Source of the DNA: DATKBT01 sp035546295 | Lineage (GTDB): Bacteria; Acidobacteriota; Thermoanaerobaculia; Multivoradales; Multivoraceae | NCBI GenBank assembly: GCA_035546295.1 | Contig: DATKBT010000051.1 | Coordinates: forward strand, 1-64,000 | Length of the DNA: 64,000 nucleotides | Reading direction: 5' to 3' | Shown here: positions 8,358 to 18,339 of the stretch, in pieces | How the letters are laid out: each line of letters starts with the position of its first letter | Numbering within the stretch: position 1 is the stretch's first letter | The notes under the pieces: generated by a model | Databases searched by the model: none | What the model was told of the DNA's origin: nothing | Seen by the model: the letters and a program-made list of their open reading frames with translations, nothing else | Translations under genes and position numbers: made by a program

Positions 8358-8387
8358 GGATCGGCCGGCCTCGGCGCCGGCCGATCC
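8358..8387. terminator. bidirectional terminator between tatC and kdsC
   Basis: GGATCGGCCGG (8358-8368) and CCGGCCGATCC (8377-8387) form a perfect 11-bp stem with an 8-base loop, placed between two convergent genes whose stops are 14 and 3 bases away. Confidence 0.75.
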
Positions 8388-8390
8388 GGC

Positions 8391-8915
8391 TCAGAGCTCA
8401 GGCGATCCGTCCTCGCGCCAGCCCAGCAGCCGGTCGATCATCTCGCGCACGGCGCCCCGCCCGCCGGGCGCCTCGAGCACCACATCGCAGGCGGCCCGAA
8501 CCGCGGCGACCGCGTCGGCCGGGGCGAACGAGAGGGCGGCGCGCTCGAGGATCTCGAGGTCCGGAAGGTCGTCCCCGATCGCGGCGACCTCGGCGCCGTC
8601 GAGGCCGAGCTCGCCGAGGAGCTCGTCGAGGGCCGCAGCCTTGTCGCGACGGCCGAGGAGCAGCCGGTCGACCTCGAGCTCGCGGGCCCGCTGCGCGGTC
8701 GCCGGCGAGTCGCGAGCGCTGAGCAGCGCGACGCTTAGGCCCGCCCGGCGCGCGAGCACGATGCCGAAGCCGTCCTTGACGTCGAACACCTTGAGCGCTT
8801 CGCCCTCGGCGCCGAAGTAGAGCCGCCCGTCGGTCAGCACGCCGTCGACGTCGAGCACCAGCCAGCGGACGCGGCGCGCGCGCTCGGCGAGCTCCGCGTC
8901 GGCCGCGTCGCTCAC
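8391..8915 (-). CDS. kdsC: 3-deoxy-D-manno-octulosonate 8-phosphate phosphatase
   Basis: A HAD-superfamily phosphatase that converts Kdo-8-phosphate to Kdo in LPS core synthesis. Motif I is LDVDGVLTDG (about 20-29) with the nucleophile Asp, motif II lies in ALLSARDS (about 63), and motif IV is IGDDLPDL (about 116-123). The length of 174 residues and lack of a large cap domain fit KdsC. The GTG start overlaps the kdsD stop (GTGA), so the two are translationally coupled; it is the last gene of the Kdo operon. Confidence 0.92.
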   Translation of the reverse strand: MSDAADAELAERARRVRWLVLDVDGVLTDGRLYFGAEGEALKVFDVKDGFGIVLARRAGLSVALLSARDSPATAQRARELEVDRLLLGRRDKAAALDELLGELGLDGAEVAAIGDDLPDLEILERAALSFAPADAVAAVRAACDVVLEAPGGRGAVREMIDRLLGWREDGSPEL

Positions 8916-10015
8916 CCCGAGCTCTCCCCGTCGCCGGCGCCGCGGCGCGGCGCAGCGAGCTCAGCGGCGGCCGCGCCCGAAGCCGAGGAGAGCTGGAGCG
9001 ACCACAGATCGTGGATGTGGACGATTCCCACCAGCCGTTGCTGCTCGTCGCACAGGAACAGCGACGTGATCCGGTGGTCCTCCATCCGCTCGAGCGCGTC
9101 GATCGCCAGCGCGCTCGGCTGAATCGTCTTCGGCGCGGGCTTCATGCACCGCTCGATCGGCCGCGAGAGCAGGTCCGCGCTGGTCGGCTCCTGCTCCAGG
9201 AGCCGCCTCAGGTCCCCGTCGGAGAACACGCCGATCAGGCGCCGCTCCGCGTCGACCACCGCGGTGACCCCGAACCGCTTGCGCGACATCTCGTAGATGG
9301 CGTGCCGCAGCGGCGTATCGGCGGGGACCGCCGGGATCGCGTCGCCGCTGTGGGCGAGCTGCTCGACGCGCAGCAGGCGGCGCCCGAGCTGACCGCCGGG
9401 GTGCAGGGTCGCGAAGTCCTCGGCCGTGAACCCGCGCGCCTCGAGCAGCGCCATCGCCAGTGCGTCCCCGAGCGCCAAAGTCGCGGTGGTCGAGGCGGTC
9501 GGCGCCAGGTTGAGCGGACACGCCTCCTTGTCGATCGAGGCGGCGAGATGGACCGTCGCGACCTCCGCCAGCGTGCTCCGCGCGTTGCTGGTGATCGCGA
9601 TCAGAGGGACCCCCTTGCGCTCGAGCGTGGGCGCCATCCGCAGCAGCTCGTCGGTGTAGCCCGAGTACGAGGCCGCCAACAGCACGTCCCCCTCGACGAT
9701 CATGCCGAGGTCGCCGTGGATCGCCTCGGCGGGGTGAAGGAAGAAGGAGGGCGTGCCGGTCGACGCCAGCGTGGCCGAGACCTTCTTCATGACGTGCCCG
9801 CTCTTGCCCATGCCGGTGCACACCACCCGCCCGCCGCAGTCGCGCATCAGCTCGACGGCGCGATCGAACGAAGCGTCGAGCTGTCGCAGCAGACCCGTGA
9901 TCGCGGCCGCCTCCGTCTCGAGCACGGTGGCCGCGATCTCGCGCCAGCGCGACGTCGGCTGGTCGGTCACGGGCCCGGCGCCCGCGGCTTCCGACGGCTC
10001 GGCCCGGTCCGCCAT
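8912..10015 (-). CDS. kdsD: arabinose-5-phosphate isomerase
   Basis: KdsD interconverts ribulose-5-P and arabinose-5-P, the first step of Kdo synthesis. The N-terminal SIS domain shows CTGMGKSGHVMKK (about 58-70) and SYSGYTDELL (about 108-117); two CBS domains follow (about 230-290 and 300-355). Length 367 residues, a little longer than usual, with an Ala/Gly-rich tail. I set the start at ATG 10015 (MADRAEP), four bases after the kdsA stop; the open frame to 10273 overlaps kdsA and is not real. Couples to kdsC by a 4-base overlap. Confidence 0.93.
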   Translation of the reverse strand: MADRAEPSEAAGAGPVTDQPTSRWREIAATVLETEAAAITGLLRQLDASFDRAVELMRDCGGRVVCTGMGKSGHVMKKVSATLASTGTPSFFLHPAEAIHGDLGMIVEGDVLLAASYSGYTDELLRMAPTLERKGVPLIAITSNARSTLAEVATVHLAASIDKEACPLNLAPTASTTATLALGDALAMALLEARGFTAEDFATLHPGGQLGRRLLRVEQLAHSGDAIPAVPADTPLRHAIYEMSRKRFGVTAVVDAERRLIGVFSDGDLRRLLEQEPTSADLLSRPIERCMKPAPKTIQPSALAIDALERMEDHRITSLFLCDEQQRLVGIVHIHDLWSLQLSSASGAAAAELAAPRRGAGDGESSG

Positions 10016-10019
10016 TCGC

Positions 10020-10880
10020 TCAGACCAGGGGACCTTCGGCGCGCAGCGTCCGGTGGACGGCCAGCACCGAGGTGAGCAGCTCCTCGGCGCGCGCGAGCGG
10101 AAGCTGCGTTTCGCGATCGCAGCGGGCCGCGTCCGGATCGGGGTGGATCTCCAGGTAGAGGCCGTCCGCGCCCGCCGCCACCGCGGCGCGCGCCAGGGGC
10201 TCGGCGAAGCGGCGATCGCCGCCGGTCTCCTCGGCTCTCGCGCCGGGGAGCTGGAGCGAGTGGGTGACGTCATAGAGCACCGCGATGCCGTCGTCGTGGA
10301 GCAGCTCGAAGGAGCGCATGTCGACGATCAGGTTGTGGTAGCCGAAGCTGACCCCGCGCTCGGTGACCGCGATCCGCTCGTTGCCGCGCTGGCGGGCCTT
10401 GTCGACGACGCGGCGCATGTCGTCGGGCGCCATGAACTGGCCCTTCTTGAGGATGACCGGGCGCCCGGTCTCGGCGGCGGCGACCACCAGATCGGTCTGC
10501 CGGCAGAGGAAGGCCGGGATCTGCAGCACGTCGCACACCGCAGCCACCGGCTCGCAGTGCGCGGGCTCGTGGACGTCGGTCAGCAGCGGCAGGCCGGTCT
10601 CGCGCTTGACCGCGGCGAGCGCCTCGAGCCCCTGCTCGAGGCCGGGTCCGCGGAAGGACTTGATCGACGAGCGGTTGGCTTTGTCGTAGGAAGACTTGAA
10701 GACGAACGGGATCGCCAGGCGGTGCGCCATTGCGCGCAGGCGCTGGGCATGGCTCACCAGCCAGTCGACCCCCTCGATGACGCAGGGGCCGCCGATCACG
10801 GGCAGGCGCTCGCCCCCGATCGAGATGCCGGACGCCAGCTCGAAGGGGTGGACCTTCGACCGCGAAGGACGCGGCGTCAA
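10020..10880 (-). CDS. kdsA: 3-deoxy-8-phosphooctulonate synthase
   Basis: KdsA condenses arabinose-5-P with phosphoenolpyruvate to give Kdo-8-P. The 286 residues show the family motifs GGPCVIEG (about 29-36), FKSSYDKANRSS (about 60-71), LTDVHEP (about 100-106) and the DVTHSLQLPGA segment (about 206-216). It sits 10 bases after pyrG and 4 bases before kdsD in the same operon. Confidence 0.95.
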   Translation of the reverse strand: MTPRPSRSKVHPFELASGISIGGERLPVIGGPCVIEGVDWLVSHAQRLRAMAHRLAIPFVFKSSYDKANRSSIKSFRGPGLEQGLEALAAVKRETGLPLLTDVHEPAHCEPVAAVCDVLQIPAFLCRQTDLVVAAAETGRPVILKKGQFMAPDDMRRVVDKARQRGNERIAVTERGVSFGYHNLIVDMRSFELLHDDGIAVLYDVTHSLQLPGARAEETGGDRRFAEPLARAAVAAGADGLYLEIHPDPDAARCDRETQLPLARAEELLTSVLAVHRTLRAEGPLV

Positions 10881-10890
10881 CGGGCCGTCC

Positions 10891-12555
<1,665 letters not shown>

Positions 12556-12597
12556 CGGAATCGCTCCTCGGTTTTGCCGTTCCTCGCGCCCTGGAGA

Positions 12598-13398
12598 TCA
12601 GTCGGACTGTACTGAAACGGAGGCCGATGCCTCGGCCGCCATCAGCTTCTCGGCGCGCACCAGGTCGAGCTCGGTGTCGACGCCGAAGCCGCCGTGGGCG
12701 ACCTCGAGCACCTGGATCGTGATGCCGTGCTCGAGGGCGCGCAGCTGCTCCAGGGCCTCGACCTGCTCGAGCGGCGTCTGGGGCAGCTCGGCGAGACGCA
12801 GGAGGACGTCGCGGCGGTAGCCGTAGATGCCGACGTGCCGGAGCGCCGGCGCCGGTCCGCCGTCGCGCGCGTGGGGGATCGCGGCGCGGCTGAAGTAGAG
12901 CGCTTGGCCCTGCCGGTCGAGCACGACCTTGACCTTGGCCGGGTCGTCGAGATCGGCGAACTCGGCGGGCGTCGCGAGGGTGGCCATCTCCACCTCGGGC
13001 CGTTCGCGCAGGAGCCTCGCGAGGGTCTCGACGTGCTCGGGGTCGAGCATCGGCTCGTCCCCCTGGACGTTGACCACCGCCGCTGCGTCCCAGTTGCGCG
13101 CGGCCCACGCGATGCGGTCGGTGCCGCTCGGGCACTCCGCCGGCGTCATCTCGCACTCGCCGCCGAACCCGAGGACCACGTCGCGGATGCCCTCGTCGTC
13201 GGTGAGCACGACGACCCGGTCGACGCCCCTCGCGCGCAGCGCGCGCTCGACCACGTGCTCGATCATCGGACGCCCGAGCAGCAGCCGCAGAGCCTTGCCC
13301 GGCAGGCGCTTGGACGCGATGCGGGCAGGGATCGCGCAGACGACGGGGCTGTCGGCAGGGGAGCCGGGCCGTCCGGCCGTGCGCTCAGAGGGGTGCAC
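12598..13398 (-). CDS. kdsB: 3-deoxy-manno-octulosonate cytidylyltransferase
   Basis: KdsB couples Kdo to CTP, giving CMP-Kdo for lipid A core assembly. The nucleotidyltransferase fold shows CAIPARIASKRLPGKAL near the N-terminus, VVVLTDDEGI, VVNVQGDEPML (the Mg/nucleotide site) and HVGIYGYRRD. The protein needs a start close to the AIPAR motif: GTG 13398 gives 266 residues. Longer frames to 13740 run into the divergent gene. A TAGATT box ends five bases before the GTG, so this may be a leaderless operon promoter. First gene of kdsB-pyrG-kdsA-kdsD-kdsC. Confidence 0.92.
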   Translation of the reverse strand: MHPSERTAGRPGSPADSPVVCAIPARIASKRLPGKALRLLLGRPMIEHVVERALRARGVDRVVVLTDDEGIRDVVLGFGGECEMTPAECPSGTDRIAWAARNWDAAAVVNVQGDEPMLDPEHVETLARLLRERPEVEMATLATPAEFADLDDPAKVKVVLDRQGQALYFSRAAIPHARDGGPAPALRHVGIYGYRRDVLLRLAELPQTPLEQVEALEQLRALEHGITIQVLEVAHGGFGVDTELDLVRAEKLMAAEASASVSVQSD

Positions 13399-13591
13399 AT
13401 CTAAATCTAGTGCGAGCCGTCCGATGGAGTCAAACCTGAGGGTGGATCGGGACTCCGTTCGCCGCCGGATCCGCAACGGTGGTACAACTCGCCGAAATGC
13501 CGATCGCCGATCCGGCGCGTCCCGCCGTTCGTGCGGGGGGCGCGAGGGATGCGTGACGGCGCAGAGTCTCCACTCCCCGTAGGAATCCTCG

Positions 13592-14605
13592 GTGAACGCC
13601 CGCTCCCGCAACCTCGGCGGGGCCGCAGCCCTGCTCGCCGTGCTCGCCCTGGCCACCGTGGCCTGGGACCTGGTGCGGGCACGCGACCTGCCGACCGCGA
13701 GCGCCGAGTGGATCTGGGCCGGGGGCGTCGAGACCGGCAAACCCCTCGCCTTCGTGGCGGCGGTCGATTTCGACCTCGAGGAGGTGCCGGCGCGCGCCGA
13801 AGCGCGGCTGCTGGTGGATCCCGAGTACGAGCTCTACCTGAACGGCACCTGGATCGGGGCGGGCGCCTGGGAGCTGGGAGAGCCGCTCGACGTCTGGGAG
13901 GTCGCCGACCGGCTCCAGCCGGGCCCGAACCGGCTCGCGATCGTTGCCCGCGCGCCCTACGGAGTCGGCGGTCTGCTCGCCGCGCTGATCGCGGACCCCG
14001 GTGCCCCGGCGGAGCAGACCCTCGCCGCGAGCGGGACCTCCTGGCGGATCTACGGGCGTCGCCCCGCCGGGATCCTCGAGGGCTGGTCGTCGCTCGACGC
14101 CTCCCACGCCGAGAGCTCCCAGCCGGTGGTCTGGGGAGCGCCCCCGATCGGCCGCTGGGGACGCCCGCAGCTCGGATCCGTGCGCGCCGCCGAGGAGCCC
14201 GCCGTCGTCGAGGTCTGGGGCCGGGAGGTGTCGCCGGTGCCCGGCGCCGAAAGCGAGCGCCGTGCCTGGCTGGTCGACTTCGGCGAGGTGGCGGTGGGCT
14301 GGATCGACCTGTGGGGAGGTCCGACCCCCGAGACCCGCGCGAGGTGGCGGGCGGCGGAGACGCTCGCGGGTCTCGCCGGCGCGGCCCCCTCCGGCTGGGT
14401 GGTCCCCCTGCGGGCCGACGACCGATGGCGCTCACCCGCCCCGCGCCGGCTGCGCTATCTGTGGATCGATTCCCCCGAGCCGCCGCGAGCGGCGCGGATC
14501 CTCGGATCCGAGCCCGAGATCCCGCTCGACACCCCCTCCGACGACGAGCGGCGCGAGCGTGACGGCCTCTGGCGGTTCGAGCCGTCCGGAGCCGAGCCGA
14601 GGTGA
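13592..14605 (+). CDS. membrane-anchored protein with rhamnosidase N-terminal-like beta-sandwich
   Basis: A 337-residue protein with one N-terminal membrane helix (about 8-24). The following domain (about 38-130) contains WIWAGG, a VDFDL strand, an EYELYLNGTWIG segment, and a closing RLQPGPNRLAIVARAP strand. That pattern resembles the carbohydrate-binding-like N-terminal domain found in front of bacterial alpha-L-rhamnosidases, but no catalytic domain follows. The remaining 200 residues, rich in Trp, Arg and Pro, are unassigned. The GTG start at 13592 is preceded by AGGAA. It is divergent from the Kdo operon; function unknown. Confidence 0.6.
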   Translation: MNARSRNLGGAAALLAVLALATVAWDLVRARDLPTASAEWIWAGGVETGKPLAFVAAVDFDLEEVPARAEARLLVDPEYELYLNGTWIGAGAWELGEPLDVWEVADRLQPGPNRLAIVARAPYGVGGLLAALIADPGAPAEQTLAASGTSWRIYGRRPAGILEGWSSLDASHAESSQPVVWGAPPIGRWGRPQLGSVRAAEEPAVVEVWGREVSPVPGAESERRAWLVDFGEVAVGWIDLWGGPTPETRARWRAAETLAGLAGAAPSGWVVPLRADDRWRSPAPRRLRYLWIDSPEPPRAARILGSEPEIPLDTPSDDERRERDGLWRFEPSGAEPR

Positions 14606-14902
14606 CCGCCCTCGCTCGAGGTCAGCGCCGACTGGGCGCTCGGCCGGCGGCGCCGAACGCGGAGCTCGCTCACGGCGTCGCCCGCTCCTCGTCACGACCG
14701 ACGAGCGCCGTGCGCTGAAGGCCGCCAGCCTCGAGGCGCACGACCACAGGCAGGCGCCTTTTCCGAGCGGTGGTGATGGGCTGGACCGTGCGGATCCCCA
14801 ACGGCGCAGCCTTCGCTGGCTCGGGCTGCACTGGGATACGCATCGAGCCCGGGATACGCGTCGAGCCGGGCGCCGACCATCGCTCGATCAGCGGTTCTTC
14901 GG
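14606..14902. other. intergenic gap with an 18-bp tandem duplication
   Basis: No gene seen. It contains a short hairpin (AGCGCC 14624-14629 with GGCGCT 14635-14640) 19 bases past the preceding stop, and a two-copy direct repeat, GGGATACGCATCGAGCCC at 14833-14850 and GGGATACGCGTCGAGCCG at 14851-14868. Confidence 0.6.
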
Positions 14903-15583
14903 CTACCTCCCGGGCTCCTCCGACACCGGAGCGAAGTTCTCCACCTCGACCAGTCCGCCGTTCTCGAAGCGGAACATCGTCCCCTGGGCGAAGTACCACC
15001 ATGACTCCTCGACGTGCTCCGGGTACTCGTAGGAGTCGACCTTCTCCGGGAGCCCGTGCTGTCCGTAGATCCGCCGCTCGTCGAGCGTGTCGACCTCCGC
15101 CTCGAAATCGCGCACTCTCTGCACCAGATCCGGGTCGCTCAGCGTGAGCTGGGCGCGCACCGGGCTGCCGTTGCCGATGAAGTCGGTGATGTCGACCTCG
15201 CCCACCACGTGGTCCTGGACCATGTCGTTCGGGAGGCGCACCGGAATCAGCGCCTGGAGGATGAACCGGTTGTAGTAGTGGTGCCAGGGCCAGACGATCC
15301 GGTAGTCGCCGTTGGCGTCGGTCGTGGCGCGAAGCGCCACCGCGTTCTCGTCGACCCGTCGCATCTTCTTGACGCTGAACGACTCGCGGGAGGCGCGGAT
15401 CTCGACCGCGAGGTCCGGTACGCCCCGGCCGCTCGGATCGGTGACGCGACCGGTGATCTCGATCTCCACGCCGTCGGCGTAGGGGGTCTTCTTCTTTCCG
15501 AACACCTGCGCGTCGCTCGCCGGCGCGGCAAGAGCGCACGCGAGGATCGCGACCACGGCTCGAAGCGACGCCCGCGGGATCAC
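14903..15583 (-). CDS. exported protein with carboxypeptidase-regulatory-like domain
   Basis: A 226-residue exported protein. A signal peptide (MIPRASLRAVVAILACALAA) is followed by VEIEITGRVTDPSGRGVPDL, the start of a carboxypeptidase regulatory-like (transthyretin-fold) domain, with DANGDYRIVW as its later strand. The remaining half is acidic with Trp/Tyr-rich ends and no enzyme motif. The GTG start at 15583 overlaps the stop of the LolA-like gene (GTGA), so the pair is translationally coupled and probably acts together at the envelope. Partner function unknown. Confidence 0.65.
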   Translation of the reverse strand: MIPRASLRAVVAILACALAAPASDAQVFGKKKTPYADGVEIEITGRVTDPSGRGVPDLAVEIRASRESFSVKKMRRVDENAVALRATTDANGDYRIVWPWHHYYNRFILQALIPVRLPNDMVQDHVVGEVDITDFIGNGSPVRAQLTLSDPDLVQRVRDFEAEVDTLDERRIYGQHGLPEKVDSYEYPEHVEESWWYFAQGTMFRFENGGLVEVENFAPVSEEPGR

Positions 15584-16314
15584 GGATCTTCCCAGGTGAC
15601 GCCGGCCGGCGGCGAGAACGTCCCCGGCGGCGCCCCCGGCGTGTAGTCGCTGAGCGCGAACCAGGTGCGGTTCCCCTCCGAGTCGGCGTAGCCGAGCTCG
15701 ACGATCCGATCGTTCTCGGGGTCGACCACCACCTCGAGCGAGACCACGTCGTCGGTCGGCCGGATCGGCTCGAGTGCGATGTGGATCTGGCCGTCGGTCA
15801 GGCGCTCGCTGGTGGCGTTGTAGCGCAGCTTCAGGTCGGCGGAGGTCAGCAGGAAGAAGTCCAACCCCGGCGCCTCCTCGTTCTCGATCGAGTAGCGCTT
15901 GCCGCTCGGCTCGCCGGGATTCCAGTAGTAGGCGGTGTCGTCGCAGAGGAGGAAGCTCTTCGGAAAGGGCTCGCCGTAGTCCCAACGCAGGCACTGCGGG
16001 AGCGAAATCCACAGCGTCCCCTCCTCCTGCTCTCCTTCGCCGAAGCCGGAGGGGATGAAGTTCTGGACGAAGTGGGCGCCGATCGGGCTCTTTCCCTGCA
16101 GCTCGGCGCGCACCCGGTCGAACATCGACCACGGATTCGTGTCGTCGGCCGCGACTGCCGGGGACGCCGTGGCGATGGCGAGCAGCGGGAGCGCCGCGAG
16201 AGCGAGCCCGCTGGCGCCGAGCACACCGCGGATGCCGATTCGGCGGCGGCGCGCGGTGCGCGCCGGCGACGGAGCTGTGCCTGGCTGTGGAGAGCGTCGC
16301 GGAAGATCTGGCAC
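15580..16314 (-). CDS. lolA: LolA-family outer-membrane lipoprotein carrier
   Basis: Member of the LolA fold family, periplasmic carriers that ferry lipoproteins (or other lipids) from the inner to the outer membrane. After a basic leader and a signal peptide core (about 31-48, cleavage near AVAADD), the mature part shows the typical order: HFVQNFIPSGF, EGTLWISLPQCLRWDY, PKSFLLCDDTAYYW and later VVVDPENDRIVELGYAD. The GTG start at 16314 has a GAGAGGAA ribosome site. Length 244 residues. Whether it serves all lipoproteins or only the coupled downstream partner cannot be told. Confidence 0.78.
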   Translation of the reverse strand: MPDLPRRSPQPGTAPSPARTARRRRIGIRGVLGASGLALAALPLLAIATASPAVAADDTNPWSMFDRVRAELQGKSPIGAHFVQNFIPSGFGEGEQEEGTLWISLPQCLRWDYGEPFPKSFLLCDDTAYYWNPGEPSGKRYSIENEEAPGLDFFLLTSADLKLRYNATSERLTDGQIHIALEPIRPTDDVVSLEVVVDPENDRIVELGYADSEGNRTWFALSDYTPGAPPGTFSPPAGVTWEDP

Positions 16315-16366
16315 GTGCTTCCTCTCGGTCCTTGGAGTGCTGCGATCACTGGCCGATCGCAGGATA

Positions 16367-17911
16367 TCAATGCTTGAAGTGTCGCTGCCCCGTGAACAGC
16401 ATCGCGACGCCCGCCTCGTCGGCGGCCGCGACCACCTCGTCGTCGCGCTTGCTGCCGCCGGGCTGCACGATGGCGGCGACTCCCGCCGCCGTCAAGGCGT
16501 CAACCCCGTCTCGAAAGGGAAAGAACGCGTCCGAGGCCGCCACTGTTCCCACGAGCGGGAGCTGGGCCTTCTCGATCGCCAGCCGGCAGGAGTCGACGCG
16601 GCTCATCTGGCCGGCTCCGATCCCCACCGTCTGGACCTCGTTGCCGATGACGATGGCGTTCGACTTGACGTGCCGGCAGACCTTCCACATTCGCTCCAGC
16701 GCGCATCGCTGGCCCGGGCTGGGCTCGACCTTGGACGGACATTGCCAGCTCGACGGATCCTCGAGCTCGGAGTCGGTGTCCTGGGCCAGGAAGCCCCCGT
16801 CGATCGCCCGCAGCTCGAGCTCGCCTCGCCCCGAGTACGCAGGCGCCTCGAGCACCCGGAGGTTCTTCTTGCGGCCGAAGCGCTCCGTCGCGCCCGGGCC
16901 GACCTCGGGCGCGATCACGACCTCGACGAAGAGCTCCGCCATGGCCTCGGCGAGATCCTCGCCGGCGGGCCGGTTGACGGCCACGATCGAGCCGAAGGCC
17001 GAGACCGGATCGCACTCGAGCGCCCGGCGGTAGGCCTCGGTGGCGTCATCGCCGGTGCCGACTCCGCAGGGGTTGTTGTGCTTGACGATCACCACCGCCG
17101 GCTCCTCGAAGAGGGACACCAGCCGGCGGGCGGCGTCGGCGTCGAGCAGGTTGTTCCACGACAGCTCCTTGCCCTGGAGCTGCCGGAAGCCGCCGAAGAT
17201 CCCGGAGCCGCGCAGCGAGCGATAGACGGCCGCTCGTTGGTGCGGGTTCTCGCCGTAGCGCGGCTCGAGCTCGCGCACCAGATCGAGGCGCAGCGCTCGC
17301 GGATAGGCGGCGTGGCCGTCGTCGCACTCCCCCTCGAGCCAGCTCGCGATCGCCGTGTCGTAGCTCTGGGTGTGACGGAACGCCTTGAGCGCGAGACGCC
17401 GGCGCATGGCGTCGGGCAGCACCCCGTCGCCGCTCTCGAGCCCGGCGAGCACCTGCGGGTAGTCGTCGGGATCGACCACCACGACGACGCCGGAGTGGTT
17501 CTTGGCCGCGGCGCGCACCATGCAGGGCCCGCCGATGTCGATCATCTCGACGGTCTCGGCGAAGCCGGCGCCGCGCTCGACGGTGGCCTGGAAGGGATAG
17601 AGATTCACCACCACGAGGTCGATCGGCTGGATGTCGTGCTGCTCGAGCTGCGCGAGGTGCGCGGAGCGCGAGCGGTCGGCCAGGATGCCGCCGTGGATCG
17701 CGGGGTGCAGCGTCTTCACCCTCCCGTCGAGGATCTCGGGGTAGCCCGTCACGTCTCCCACCGCGGTCACCGGCACCCCGGTCTCCTCGAGGTGCTTGCG
17801 GGTGCCGCCGGTGGACAGGATCTCGATGCCCAGCCGATCGAGCCCCTTCGCCAGCTCCGCGATCCCGCGCTTGTCGCTGACCGAGAGCAGAGCGCGGCGG
17901 GCTGGAAGCAT
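16367..17911 (-). CDS. purH: bifunctional AICAR formyltransferase / IMP cyclohydrolase
   Basis: PurH catalyses the last two steps of IMP synthesis. The N-terminal MGS-like cyclohydrolase domain shows LLSVSDKRGI (8-17), ILSTGGTRKHLEE (31-43) and VKTLHPAIHGGIL (about 65-77); the C-terminal AICARFT domain carries RYGENPHQ (about 214-221), VIVKHNNPCGVG (about 273-284) and the end SDAFFPFRDGVD...IQPGGSKRDDEV. The 514-residue length is normal. It lies 52 bases upstream of the lolA-like gene on the same strand. Confidence 0.97.
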   Translation of the reverse strand: MLPARRALLSVSDKRGIAELAKGLDRLGIEILSTGGTRKHLEETGVPVTAVGDVTGYPEILDGRVKTLHPAIHGGILADRSRSAHLAQLEQHDIQPIDLVVVNLYPFQATVERGAGFAETVEMIDIGGPCMVRAAAKNHSGVVVVVDPDDYPQVLAGLESGDGVLPDAMRRRLALKAFRHTQSYDTAIASWLEGECDDGHAAYPRALRLDLVRELEPRYGENPHQRAAVYRSLRGSGIFGGFRQLQGKELSWNNLLDADAARRLVSLFEEPAVVIVKHNNPCGVGTGDDATEAYRRALECDPVSAFGSIVAVNRPAGEDLAEAMAELFVEVVIAPEVGPGATERFGRKKNLRVLEAPAYSGRGELELRAIDGGFLAQDTDSELEDPSSWQCPSKVEPSPGQRCALERMWKVCRHVKSNAIVIGNEVQTVGIGAGQMSRVDSCRLAIEKAQLPLVGTVAASDAFFPFRDGVDALTAAGVAAIVQPGGSKRDDEVVAAADEAGVAMLFTGQRHFKH

Positions 17912-18339
17912 GATCGGAGATCCCTGCGATCGGAGAGTGGGGGAGGCGGCGGGGAGGGGGCGCAGTGTACTACGGGGTCGAGGGCGACCCTGGGGCCCGC
18001 AGGTCGCCTCCGTTGCTCGGGAGATGCTCCTTCTACCGCCCTCTCCGTCCTCTCGGTACTCCCCTCGCTGTCCTCCTTCTCCTCCTTTGGCTGCGAGGAG
18101 CGCAAAGCTCGAACCCGCCGAGGGAGAGAGGCGGGAGGCGCCGTCGTGGCCGAAGCGCAGGCCTCTTCCAGCCCCGTCCGCAGGGCCCCTCCGTGGGCCC
18201 GCGAGGATCTCCGCGTGACGAGCGATCGGAACGCTGCGCGGCCGCGCGCTCGAAGGGGAGAGGCTACGGCGTCAGGCCCTCACCCGTGGTCGAGACGACG
18301 CGCGTCGGCGACCTCACGATGCGCCACGACGACCGCCCC
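17912..18339. other. intergenic gap
   Basis: 428 bases between the divergent side of purH and the stop of the next minus-strand gene. It has purine/pyrimidine-skewed tracts but no coding pattern, repeat or strong promoter that I can support. Confidence 0.5.

Noticed and set aside
8912..10273. KdsD start at 10273
   Set aside because: The extra 86 codons overlap kdsA completely and have no SIS-domain content; ATG 10015 is four bases after the kdsA stop, as expected in an operon.
13497..13556. Leaderless 19-codon upstream ORF before the gene at 13592
   Set aside because: TACAAC lies eight bases ahead of the ATG, but there is no other support such as conserved peptide or attenuator structure.
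13399..13740. Longer N-terminus of KdsB
   Set aside because: It would add 114 residues with no similarity ahead of the family start and overlap the divergent gene; GTG 13398 fits the family.
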